Source: Promethearchaeota archaeon
GTDB lineage: Archaea; Asgardarchaeota; Lokiarchaeia; Sigynarchaeales; SOKP01
NCBI GenBank assembly: GCA_004524515.1
Contig: SDNV01000059.1
Coordinates: 1-16,574, forward strand
DNA length: 16,574 nt
Reading direction: 5' to 3'
This document shows, piece by piece, positions 6,955 through 14,661 of the stretch. The number at the start of each line of letters is the position of its first letter. Position 1 is the stretch's first letter. The notes beneath the pieces were generated by a model that did not search any database, had not been told where the DNA came from, and saw only the letters and a program-made list of their open reading frames with translations. The translations under genes were made by a program, and so were the position numbers.

Positions 6955-8175
6955 ATGGAGAATGACTGTGAAAGAGTTATTCATCAAAAAAAGGCAAGAG
7001 GATTTTTATTTGCCATTTTATTTGCTAATTTTTTTAGAAATCTTGGCGTTAGTATTGTAGATATTGGTTTACCACAATTTGTGTTGAGTTTAGCAGGGTC
7101 TCTTACATCCTACGGTATTATTATTGGAGTGTTTTCTATAACCCAGGCTATCTTTCAATTTCCAATGGCAACTGCTTCAGATCGATTTGGTCGAAAGCGG
7201 ATGATCTCGATTGGGTTATCAATCTACATATTTGGAACCTTTCTATGCTATTTAGCTCAAAATTTAATACAATTAATAATCTTTAGGGCAATTCAAGGTG
7301 CTGGAGCATATAGTTCGATTTTACAGGCAATGATAGGAGATTATTATAGAAAAGAGCAGGGTAAAGGTATGTCTTTATATTCTTTCTCTTTATTAATAGG
7401 ATATTTTGGAGGAATAATCATAGGCGGATACATTTCTTATTATTTGGGCTTTCGTACGATTTTTTTAATCTCAAGTATTTTAGGAATGGTGTCAATAACA
7501 CTAATTCTTATTTTTTTAAAGGATCCTAAAAATATTCTCATCGATTTTAATTCCAATGAGGAAAAGAATATAAATAAATTGAAACTTAAGGCTTCTGACA
7601 TAAAAATTTTATTAAATGAAAAAAAATTTAAGATTGGTGTTTTAATTAATACAATAAGATGGTTTTTATTCTCTGGAGTTATTGCTTATTTAATCTGGGT
7701 ATTACAAATCTATTTTGGATTGAATCAGATTGAAACTAGTTATTTATTAATTTTAGTAGTATCTGTATTCACTACATTTGTTGTTATAAGCGGTGAATTA
7801 GTCGATAATTTTGGATCAATAAGGATAACCTTAATAGGACAAATAATTATCATTAATTTTGGATTTCTCTTTTTAATTGTCAGTTTTACAGGGAGTCTTA
7901 TTCTTTTTTTAATTGCTACTATTTTTTCAGGGATAGGTTTTGCTTTATATCAAACTTCTGCTAATGCATATCTATTAAAAGTCATTGAAGAGACGAATTC
8001 TGATTTAAAAGGTACAGGATTTGGATTTAATAATGCAATAGGGTTTTTTTTTGGTGCGCTTGGACCAATGATCATCTGTTACTCGGGAGAATTCAATATT
8101 TTTATACCATATTATTTTATAGCAATACTTGTTAGTATCTCATTTGTGTTGACTTTAAAATATCTAAAAAATTAG
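6955..8175 (+). CDS. MFS efflux-type transporter, tandem copy 1 (DHA1-like, 12 TM)
   Basis: This 406-residue integral membrane protein has about twelve hydrophobic helices split by a charged central loop (about 188-225), as in 12-TM major facilitators. The TM2-TM3 loop carries motif A as SDRFGRKR at 75-82. TM4 has RAIQGAGA at 111-118 (motif B). TM5 has a glycine-rich GYFGGIIIGG at 149-158 in the place of the antiporter motif C. These point to a proton-coupled export carrier of the DHA1 type; the substrate is unknown. Copies 1 and 2 align without gaps over the first 160 residues, with about 70% identity counted by eye over 16-160. A conserved block, GFGFNNAIGFFFGALGP, recurs near the C-terminus of all three copies. 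There is no Shine-Dalgarno; a TATA-like stretch lies about 28 bases upstream. Confidence 0.9.
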   Translation: MENDCERVIHQKKARGFLFAILFANFFRNLGVSIVDIGLPQFVLSLAGSLTSYGIIIGVFSITQAIFQFPMATASDRFGRKRMISIGLSIYIFGTFLCYLAQNLIQLIIFRAIQGAGAYSSILQAMIGDYYRKEQGKGMSLYSFSLLIGYFGGIIIGGYISYYLGFRTIFLISSILGMVSITLILIFLKDPKNILIDFNSNEEKNINKLKLKASDIKILLNEKKFKIGVLINTIRWFLFSGVIAYLIWVLQIYFGLNQIETSYLLILVVSVFTTFVVISGELVDNFGSIRITLIGQIIIINFGFLFLIVSFTGSLILFLIATIFSGIGFALYQTSANAYLLKVIEETNSDLKGTGFGFNNAIGFFFGALGPMIICYSGEFNIFIPYYFIAILVSISFVLTLKYLKN

Positions 8176-8353
8176 ATTTTTGAATATAATTATTTTATTT
8201 TAATTATTACTAACGAGTAAAGCAATTAATATTTCAAATTCCAATAGGGGCAATAAAAATTAAATTAATTTTTATTGAGAAGAAATTAGAGAAGAATTTC
8301 TTAATTCTTTTTCAAAATTAATTTTATATGGCTTCTTTAATTTCCAAATTTAA
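8176..8353. promoter_or_regulatory. Spacer between MFS copies 1 and 2: hairpin, candidate operator and TATA box
   Basis: T-rich sequence after the stop of copy 1 may end its transcript. A near-perfect hairpin at 8251-8277 has 13-base arms CAATAAAAATTAA and TTAATTTTTATTG around one base. Beyond it lie AAGAATT (8292-8298) / AATTCTT (8303-8309), similar to the inverted repeat before copy 1. TTTATAT at 8323-8329 is centred about 28 bases before the ATG at 8354, so copy 2 probably has its own promoter and a leaderless mRNA. Confidence 0.4.
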
Positions 8354-9598
8354 ATGGACATTAATAAAGAAGACCCTCAGATAGAAAAAAAGGCAAAAGC
8401 AATCGTATTTGCTTTAATGTTTGCTAATTTTTTTCGTAACTTAGGTTTGAGTATTATTGAAATTGGTTTACCTGATTTTGTTCTAAGTTTATCAGGATCG
8501 TTAACTTCTTACGGGATCATTATAGGTGTTTTCTCAATAACCCAAGCCATATTTCAATTTCCAATAAGCGCAGCCTCAGATAAGGTGGGGAGGAAATTAT
8601 TAGTAATAATTGGTACTATTGTATATATAATAGGTACGTTTTTATGTTATTTTTCTCAAAATATCATTCAATTGATTCTATTTCGAGCTATACAGGGTGC
8701 AGGAGCATACAGTTCCATTCTACAGGCGATGGTGGGGGATCATTATAGAAAACAACATGGAAAAGGCATGGCTTTTTTTTCTTTTTCGATGACGTTAGGT
8801 TTTTTTGGAGGAGTAATAATCGGAGGATATATTTCAAATTATTTAGGATTTCGCATGATTTTTTTAATATCAACCCTTTTGGGAATCTTTTCATTATTAA
8901 TGATCATCTTTTTTGTGAAAGAGAAGAAGAAATACCAAGATAACCTAAATCATAATGAAAATGGTGAAATTATAGTGGAAAGGATAAAAAAATTGGAATT
9001 AAAAGTTCTTGTGAAAGATAAATACTTTAACATTATTGTTATTTTAAATGCCCTCAGATGGGGTTTATTTAGCGGGGTTTATATATATTTTATTTGGTTA
9101 TTACAGATTCATTTTGAATTGAATCAATTAGAGACCACTTTTCTCTTGACGATATTAACCATAGTCTTTATCTGTTCGGTAATATCAGGGGGATATTTAT
9201 CAGATCGTTATGGGGCCAAAAAAATTTTGCTGTATAGTCAAACATTATTAATATTAATGGGATTGTTTATCTTTTTTTCGACAGACCTATTAATGTTCAT
9301 CATCGCCGGATTTTTTATAGGAATAGGCTTTGGAATGTTCCAGACTTCGGGATATGCTATTTTATCAAAACATATTGATGAAAATCATCATGAACTTAAA
9401 GGGAGTGCCTTTGGATTTAACAATACATTAGGATTTATTTTTGGTGCCTTTGGTCCTATTCTTATTTGTTCTTTAGGTGAGGTTTCAACGTTTCTGCCCT
9501 ATTATCTGGTATCGTTCGTAGTTATTTTTACATTACTTATAACAATCCGCTTCATTAAAGAACAAAAAATTTCTACGCTTCCCATAAAAAATATTTAA
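8354..9598 (+). CDS. MFS efflux-type transporter, tandem copy 2 (DHA1-like, 12 TM)
   Basis: This 414-residue protein has twelve predicted membrane helices and the same residue numbering as copy 1 through the N-terminal half. Motif A reads SDKVGRKL at 75-82, motif B RAIQGAGA at 111-118, and the TM5 glycine motif GFFGGVIIGG at 149-158. The central loop (about 188-230) is longer and strongly charged (KEKKKYQDN and onwards). The TM1 sequence FANFFRNLGLSI is shared with copy 1. Divergence is concentrated in TM3, the central loop and parts of the C-terminal half. Export of a small hydrophobic or cationic compound by proton antiport is the family expectation; substrate unknown. It appears to have its own promoter and no Shine-Dalgarno. 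It ends 29 bases before copy 3, so the two probably form an operon. Confidence 0.9.
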   Translation: MDINKEDPQIEKKAKAIVFALMFANFFRNLGLSIIEIGLPDFVLSLSGSLTSYGIIIGVFSITQAIFQFPISAASDKVGRKLLVIIGTIVYIIGTFLCYFSQNIIQLILFRAIQGAGAYSSILQAMVGDHYRKQHGKGMAFFSFSMTLGFFGGVIIGGYISNYLGFRMIFLISTLLGIFSLLMIIFFVKEKKKYQDNLNHNENGEIIVERIKKLELKVLVKDKYFNIIVILNALRWGLFSGVYIYFIWLLQIHFELNQLETTFLLTILTIVFICSVISGGYLSDRYGAKKILLYSQTLLILMGLFIFFSTDLLMFIIAGFFIGIGFGMFQTSGYAILSKHIDENHHELKGSAFGFNNTLGFIFGAFGPILICSLGEVSTFLPYYLVSFVVIFTLLITIRFIKEQKISTLPIKNI

Positions 9599-9610
9599 TT
9601 TTAAGAATAA

Positions 9611-9616
9611 AAGGAG
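9611..9616 (+). promoter_or_regulatory. Shine-Dalgarno motif for MFS copy 3
   Basis: AAGGAG lies 11 bases before the ATG at 9628, in the 29-base gap after MFS copy 2. Only this copy has such a motif, consistent with translation from within a polycistronic mRNA, unlike copies 1 and 2. Confidence 0.6.
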
Positions 9617-9627
9617 TTTTTTGAAAA

Positions 9628-10839
9628 ATGGATAATGATATACCAGCTAAGAAGATAGAAACAAAAGCTAAGGGATTTCTATTAATTATTTTATTTGCAA
9701 ATTTCATTCGATATGTCGAAATTAGCATTATTGACATAGGATTGCCAAATTTTGTCATAGATTTGGCAGGCACTCTGAGTTTATATGGATTAGTGGTAGG
9801 GATATTTGCTCTCACTCGATCAATATTTCAGGTACCTATAGCTATTGCCTCAGATAAAATAGGAAGGAAGATAATGATGGTAATAAGTATCATTATATAT
9901 ACAATTGGTACGTTTCTATGTTTTATTGCTGAAAATATAGTTCAGCTATTAATTTATCGATCAATTCAAGGGATGGGCGCTTATAGTTCAATATTACAAG
10001 CCATGATTGGGGATTATTATAGAAAAAAACACGGTAAAGGAATGGCAATCTACTCCTTTACTATAACCTTAGGATTTTTTGCAGGATTTATTATTGGAGG
10101 ACTATTTTTGGTTCTTTTTGGACCTCGTTCCATTTTTTTGATAGCTGGGATTTTGGGGTTAATATCGGTAGTAATTGTAATAATATTTTTAAAAATGCCC
10201 CAGCAGTCAATCTCCACCTCTCAAATTGAACAGAAGGAAGGAATTTTAAAACAGTCTATCAAAATTTCGGATGTTAAAATAATATTAAAAGAAAACCAGT
10301 ATAAAATTATTTTAATAGTGAACGCTTTCAGATGGCTATTGTTTTTCGGAATTTATGCTTATATAATTTGGATGATTGAAATATATTATAAAGTACCTCA
10401 CATTGAAACTATTATTTTATTAATCATAATTGTGTTGCTTTATGCTCTATTTATAGTATTGGGCGGAATCTTAGCAGATCATATAGGTCCCAGAAAGACT
10501 ATTATTATTGGTCAAGTTTTAGTCATTTCATTTGGATTTTTATTTTTTATCATAACAGGACTTATAGTATTTATTATTGTTAATATAATCGTATCGGTTG
10601 GATTTGCTCTCGTAGAAACTGGAGGGAATGCATATCTTTCCAAAATATTGGAAGAAAAATATCCACATGTAAAAGGATCAGGATTCGGCTTCAATAACGC
10701 TTTAGGCTTTTTTTGTAGTGCGATAGGTCCCATTATTCTTTGTTATTTAGGAGAATTTCATGTGTTTTTACCATATTATGTGGTGTCAATAATAATAATA
10801 GGAGCGCTTTTGATTACAATTAAATTTATAAAAAGTTAG
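9628..10839 (+). CDS. MFS efflux-type transporter, tandem copy 3 (DHA1-like, 12 TM)
   Basis: This 403-residue, twelve-helix protein is the most divergent of the three but aligns gap-free with the others over about the first 170 residues. Motif A is SDKIGRKI at 75-82, motif B RSIQGMGA at 111-118, and the TM5 motif GFFAGFIIGG at 149-158. The TM1 signature FFRNLG of copies 1 and 2 is changed to FIRYVE, placing an acidic E31 within or at the edge of TM1. TM2 has an additional arginine (R64 where the others have Q), so substrate specificity may differ. The C-terminal block GSGFGFNNALGFF is kept. It is translated from its own Shine-Dalgarno, 29 bases after copy 2, and converges on the gene at 10849 with a gap of nine bases. 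Substrate unknown. Confidence 0.9.
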   Translation: MDNDIPAKKIETKAKGFLLIILFANFIRYVEISIIDIGLPNFVIDLAGTLSLYGLVVGIFALTRSIFQVPIAIASDKIGRKIMMVISIIIYTIGTFLCFIAENIVQLLIYRSIQGMGAYSSILQAMIGDYYRKKHGKGMAIYSFTITLGFFAGFIIGGLFLVLFGPRSIFLIAGILGLISVVIVIIFLKMPQQSISTSQIEQKEGILKQSIKISDVKIILKENQYKIILIVNAFRWLLFFGIYAYIIWMIEIYYKVPHIETIILLIIIVLLYALFIVLGGILADHIGPRKTIIIGQVLVISFGFLFFIITGLIVFIIVNIIVSVGFALVETGGNAYLSKILEEKYPHVKGSGFGFNNALGFFCSAIGPIILCYLGEFHVFLPYYVVSIIIIGALLITIKFIKS

Positions 10840-10848
10840 CTCATCAGG

Positions 10849-12078
10849 TTAAGAAAATACTCTTCTTTCCCCAAAAAATTCCCTCATAGTCGTTTTTAAC
10901 TTATTAAAGGGTTTTAAATTCCCTGTAAAAGGAGTATCGGTAACATGCTCAATAAGAGGTTTCAACATAGTTTCGACTATAGGTATTTTTCCCAAATTCC
11001 CTTCGGACAATGCATATAAGAAATAGTCATTTTCAAATTTTTGAAAGGTTAAAAATCGATAATGTTGAAATCCTAACTTCACCGCTATCCATTTGGGCAT
11101 CGCATCAGTATTTCCAATAGTGTTAGCAGCAATCGCCTCAATTTTTGCAGTAAGAACGGATTCTTTCATTTCTAACTCTTCCTCTTTATTATCAAACTCA
11201 CCGGGTATATCAACGTTTAGTTCGTCTCCAAGCAATAAAGATATCACACCAATTGATTTTGAAGAGAGCCCAAGATAATCGATTCGTATTTGATCTTCCA
11301 CATACGGGATTTCCTGATCGGAAAAGACTTCTTGCATTTTTAAATATTGGTTTAATAAGAATTTTTGACGGGATTCAAAAGCTCTTTGTAATTCATGTTT
11401 TTCCAGCTTGTTTAAGTTATTTACTTCTTTACCCATAATCAATTCTGAAAAATAATTTGACATATTTTCAAGCAACCATTTTCCCTTTTTATCGGGAAAG
11501 GAGCCATATACAATATAGATAATATCATCCTTTACATACCATTGACATTTTTCTTTTTCATTGTTTTGTGGGACAAGTAACATTTTATCCAATTCACCTC
11601 CCAGAATGCTGGTTGCAATGAAATCCAAATTGTTGGATAATTCCAATAAATAAGTATAGCTCTCATTATTGCAATATAGAGGTGTTCTATCAACAGATGT
11701 AATACCTAATAATTTTATATATTCTCCCTTTTGTAAATCTATTTGTCCTCCTTTAAATTCAATTTCCTGGGGACCTTTTTTTATTTTTACTATACCCTCT
11801 AGTTTAGTAGAGAGAGTGGTTTCTTTAGTTTCAAATTGTTTTGGTTGGGGTAATTCTTTTTCATTCTCTTTAACATCTTTCTTTTTCTTTTTATCTTTTT
11901 TTTTTTTCTTCTTTTTTTTCTTATCTGTAATGATCGGTTCTTTTAATTCAAGAAAGTTATGTCTACAATTAGGACACAGATTATCTTTAGGATAGGGGGC
12001 TACAATCTTATATCCACAATGCAAACATTCTATCGCTGCTTTCTCATCTTCTCTGTAAAATAATCCTATATTTATCAA
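10849..12078 (-). CDS. Zinc-ribbon / poly-lysine / longin-like / roadblock-like protein
   Basis: This 409-residue protein starts with a four-cysteine zinc ribbon (C18, C21, C35, C38). Residues 53-67 are a lysine tract (nine K, one D, five K). Residues 120-215 have the strand-helix order of a longin-like domain: GITSVDRTPLY, a helix around 143-150, a strand at 186-192 (IIYIVYG) and a helix at 198-215. A helical linker (222-255) leads to residues 275-382, which fit a roadblock/LC7-like fold: a strand at 276-283, a helix SVLTAKIEAIAANTIG at 307-322, strands around 338-346 and 352-357, the glycine turn SEGNLGK at 358-364, and a final helix. Both folds bind small GTPases in Asgard archaea and eukaryotes. 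Domain calls are from pattern only. The frame has no ATG before the cysteines; TTG at 12078 is the best start, with a TATA-like AAATATAAT (minus strand) about 35-45 bases upstream. It follows hisC by 90 bases on the same strand. Confidence 0.65.
   Translation of the reverse strand: MINIGLFYREDEKAAIECLHCGYKIVAPYPKDNLCPNCRHNFLELKEPIITDKKKKKKKKKDKKKKKDVKENEKELPQPKQFETKETTLSTKLEGIVKIKKGPQEIEFKGGQIDLQKGEYIKLLGITSVDRTPLYCNNESYTYLLELSNNLDFIATSILGGELDKMLLVPQNNEKEKCQWYVKDDIIYIVYGSFPDKKGKWLLENMSNYFSELIMGKEVNNLNKLEKHELQRAFESRQKFLLNQYLKMQEVFSDQEIPYVEDQIRIDYLGLSSKSIGVISLLLGDELNVDIPGEFDNKEEELEMKESVLTAKIEAIAANTIGNTDAMPKWIAVKLGFQHYRFLTFQKFENDYFLYALSEGNLGKIPIVETMLKPLIEHVTDTPFTGNLKPFNKLKTTMREFFGERRVFS
11878..11922 (-). 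repeat. Poly-lysine codon tract (low-complexity A-rich coding repeat)
   Basis: The coding strand here is almost pure A with a few G, encoding K9-D-K5. It includes homopolymer runs of 12 (11896-11907) and 8 (11912-11919). It joins the zinc ribbon to the C-terminal domains. Such runs are prone to replication slippage and to sequencing length errors, and a one-base change would cut the protein to the zinc ribbon alone. The lysines could instead provide nucleic-acid or membrane-phosphate binding. Confidence 0.8.
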
Positions 12079-12168
12079 CTCAAAAAGAATGATAATAAAT
12101 CGAATTTCAACTAATTATATTTGCTTAAAAAGATATTTTAAATTTTGTAATTTTTAAGATTTTAAAAT

Positions 12169-13257
12169 TTATAAATATTCATTCACAAGTTCTCGGAAAG
12201 CGTTTAGAAACGTATTATTCTCCTCAACAGTTCCAATCGTAACTCTTAAATAGGGATATAAACCGGGTTTATTGAAGTGTCTCACTAAAATTTTATATTT
12301 ATCTTTAAGATCCCATAAAAATTTGAGTGCAATAGATTTATCATCGAATTTTATGCAGATGAAATTGGCATCCGAGGGAAGAACACTTAATCCATTGTAA
12401 TTATCTAATTCCTTTGACAATCTCTCTCTTTCTTTAATAATTTTTTGATTTTGTTCATATAATTTATTTCTGTGTTTAATACATGCTAAACCCGCAACTT
12501 GAGCTAAATAATTTGTATTATAGGGTAATTTCACTTTATTCATTTCTTTTATGATATCCGCGTCTGCCAGAGCATATCCAAAACGAAGTGACGCCAGAGA
12601 GAATGTTTTGGAAAAAGTACGGGCTACAATTAAATTAGTAACTTTTTTCAAGAGAGGCAAGCAGGTTTGATTAGAAAAATCTGCGTATGTTTCATCCACA
12701 ACTACTATTCCAGGGAAATTACCGCATAGTTTCAAAATTGTTGCGTTTCCATAGGACTTTCCATTAGGATTATTCGGAGAATTGATGAATAATAATTTTC
12801 CCTTGGCAGAATAGGCGGAATCAGGTAGAGAAAAATCATCATTTAATTTAATTTCATTAACTGTTGCATTGTAAAGAGATGCCAAGACTTTATACAATCC
12901 ATATGAAGGGTAAAAAAATACCACCTCATCTCCAGGATCTACAAAAACTTTAAAAATGATATCTAAAATCTCATCACACCCATTTCCCACAAAAACCGTA
13001 TTTCTATTAGTCAGCGTATCTTTATCCCTTAATAATTGATTTAACAATGCTTTGCGAACCTCAAGTGCTAAGGGATCGGGATATCGATTCATTCGTTCAT
13101 TAATCGCAATTTTAATTTCTTCCAATATCTCGGGCACAGGAGGGTAGGCGTTTTCATTGGTATTTAATTTAATCCACCCATCTCCCGTTGGTTGTTCCCC
13201 TGGTTCATACGCAGTATATTTTTTTAGAGATTCTCTAAGAAGATTATTTATATCCAT
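12169..13257 (-). CDS. hisC: Histidinol-phosphate aminotransferase
   Basis: This 362-residue fold-type I PLP enzyme has the normal HisC length. It converts imidazole-acetol phosphate and glutamate to histidinol phosphate and 2-oxoglutarate in the cytosol. Visible family features include LNTNENAYPP at 31-40, the NSPNNPNG motif at 159-166, DETYADF with D188 (pyridine-nitrogen ligand) at 188-194, and TFSKTFSLASLRFGYA at 214-229, where K217 is the Schiff-base lysine and R225 a phosphate ligand. The YP pair at 59-60 (RYPDP) is also typical. It lies 86 bases downstream of hisD on the same strand and is probably the third gene of the his unit. The AT-rich gap with TATA-like stretches allows an internal promoter. 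A weak AGGT before the ATG may serve as ribosome site. Related class I aminotransferases are excluded by the his context. Confidence 0.93.
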   Translation of the reverse strand: MDINNLLRESLKKYTAYEPGEQPTGDGWIKLNTNENAYPPVPEILEEIKIAINERMNRYPDPLALEVRKALLNQLLRDKDTLTNRNTVFVGNGCDEILDIIFKVFVDPGDEVVFFYPSYGLYKVLASLYNATVNEIKLNDDFSLPDSAYSAKGKLLFINSPNNPNGKSYGNATILKLCGNFPGIVVVDETYADFSNQTCLPLLKKVTNLIVARTFSKTFSLASLRFGYALADADIIKEMNKVKLPYNTNYLAQVAGLACIKHRNKLYEQNQKIIKERERLSKELDNYNGLSVLPSDANFICIKFDDKSIALKFLWDLKDKYKILVRHFNKPGLYPYLRVTIGTVEENNTFLNAFRELVNEYL

Positions 13258-13343
13258 TGGGATTACCTACTTTATATATTTAAATTTCGTCAAATAAACG
13301 ATTTCCAATTTAAAGTATATAATAAGTAAAAAAGTAATAAAAT
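13258..13343 (-). promoter_or_regulatory. hisD-hisC spacer with possible internal promoter
   Basis: The 86 bases contain a TATA-like TTATTATATACTTT (minus strand, about 13311-13325) and a second AT-rich block, TTTAAATATATAAAG, nearer the start. The first would place a transcript start about 30 bases before hisC. Evidence is composition only. Confidence 0.25.
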
Positions 13344-14654
13344 TTAATTTTTGTCTTTTATTCTTTCTTCAATTGCTTTTTTATGTGCATAAAAGCCCTC
13401 AAATTCAGCAATTTTCATAGTAGATTTGCTTAAATTTTGGAGACCCTCTTTAGTACATTCTAATACATCAATGGTTTTTAAAAAATCAAAAACATTCAAA
13501 CCAGAGTATTTTGATGCATTTCCACCCGTAGGTAAAATGTGGTTTGTACCCGCAGAATAATCTCCAAGAGGAACTGGTGAATAAGGACCGCAAAATATCG
13601 CACCCGCATTATGAATTTTTTTTATTAGTTCTTTAGGATCCTTAGTCAAAATTTCGAGATGTTCTGGTGCAATAATATCACTGATTCTTATACAATCATT
13701 TAAATCCTCTGCTTTAATGATTAAACATTTTTTTAACGCTTGTTTAATAATTTCTTTCCGCTCTGAATTTTGAATATATCTATCTAAATTATTTTTTATA
13801 TCTTCAATAACTTCTAAAGATGTGGAAACTATAATACCGACATTGTCAGGATCATGTTCAATTTGGGAAATGAAATCCACAATTACATATCTAAAATTCG
13901 CAGATTCATCCGCGATAATCAAAATTTCCGATGGTCCCGCTGGATTGTCAATTGCGATCTCATTTGATAATAATTGTTTGGCTGCGTTCACCCATTTATT
14001 TCCGGGTCCCACTACTTTTTGAACCCTTGGAACTGTATCAGTACCATAGGCCATAGCAGCTATTGCTTGGGCACCTCCCACCTTAAACATCTTATCGATC
14101 CCACATTCTCTTGCTGCCACAATAATTTCTGGAGCAATTTTTTTATTTCTCTTAGGAGGGGTACATAAAAGTAAATCTTTTACTCCAGAAACGAAAGCAG
14201 GGGTTGCTGCCATTAAAACGGTACTTGGATATATTGCTCGACCTCCAGGTACATAAATTCCGACCGAATCTAAAGGTCTATAAATTTGACCAGCTCTAAC
14301 TCCTTTTTCTATTTGAATTTGCCAATCTTCTCTGAATTGAGCCTTATGAAATTTCATTAAATTTTTTTTCGCATACCTTAAAGCATTTAATAACTCCTCG
14401 TCAATTTCTTTATATGCCTCTTTTATCTCAATCTCATTTACTTTAATTTCTTTTCTATCCAAATCAATTCCATCAAATTTTTTAGAGAATTCTATGAGCG
14501 CCTGGTCTCCGGTGGATCTTACTTCCTTAATAATCTCTAAAACATCTTCTTTAATCCCATCTAACTGATTTAAAGATCTGGGAATAAAATTTGAAATGTT
14601 TTTTTCTGAAATTTGATTTGAATAAATTACTTTTAGAGATTTCAAAAAAACCAT
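13344..14654 (-). CDS. hisD: Histidinol dehydrogenase
   Basis: This 436-residue protein has the normal family length and carries the full signature set. HisD oxidises L-histidinol to L-histidine in two NAD-dependent steps, the last of the pathway. The expected zinc ligands are visible as Q264 and H267 (SQIEHDPD), D365 (LGDYSAGTNH) and H424 (GFYAHKKA). The catalytic pair corresponds to E331-H332 in IIAPEHLEIL. Also conserved are YVPGGRA at 134-140, YGTDTVPRVQKVVGPGNK at 203-220 and NPAGPSEIL at 237-245. The start at 14654 is the third of three closely spaced ATGs after the hisG stop (TAATGAATGGATGG); the first two are in other frames, and the first soon meets a stop. The seven-base gap from hisG, without a clear Shine-Dalgarno, suggests reinitiation by terminating ribosomes. 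No key residue is missing. Confidence 0.96.
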   Translation of the reverse strand: MVFLKSLKVIYSNQISEKNISNFIPRSLNQLDGIKEDVLEIIKEVRSTGDQALIEFSKKFDGIDLDRKEIKVNEIEIKEAYKEIDEELLNALRYAKKNLMKFHKAQFREDWQIQIEKGVRAGQIYRPLDSVGIYVPGGRAIYPSTVLMAATPAFVSGVKDLLLCTPPKRNKKIAPEIIVAARECGIDKMFKVGGAQAIAAMAYGTDTVPRVQKVVGPGNKWVNAAKQLLSNEIAIDNPAGPSEILIIADESANFRYVIVDFISQIEHDPDNVGIIVSTSLEVIEDIKNNLDRYIQNSERKEIIKQALKKCLIIKAEDLNDCIRISDIIAPEHLEILTKDPKELIKKIHNAGAIFCGPYSPVPLGDYSAGTNHILPTGGNASKYSGLNVFDFLKTIDVLECTKEGLQNLSKSTMKIAEFEGFYAHKKAIEERIKDKN

Positions 14655-14661
14655 CCATTCA

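Noticed and set aside
9573..9815. A minus-strand open frame spanning the junction of MFS copies 2 and 3
   Set aside because: It is antisense to conserved MFS sequence and to the Shine-Dalgarno of copy 3, with no supporting feature.
6955..10839. A composite mobile element carrying the MFS array
   Set aside because: No transposase, terminal inverted repeat, target duplication or change in base composition was seen at the edges; tandem duplication explains it.
11669..11995. A 108-codon plus-strand open frame rich in phenylalanine
   Set aside because: It is the antisense shadow of the poly-lysine tract in the minus-strand zinc-ribbon gene; the phenylalanines are the T-runs read on the other strand.
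13822..14168. Two short plus-strand frames within hisD
   Set aside because: They are antisense to catalytic hisD codons, and HisD is complete and unambiguous.
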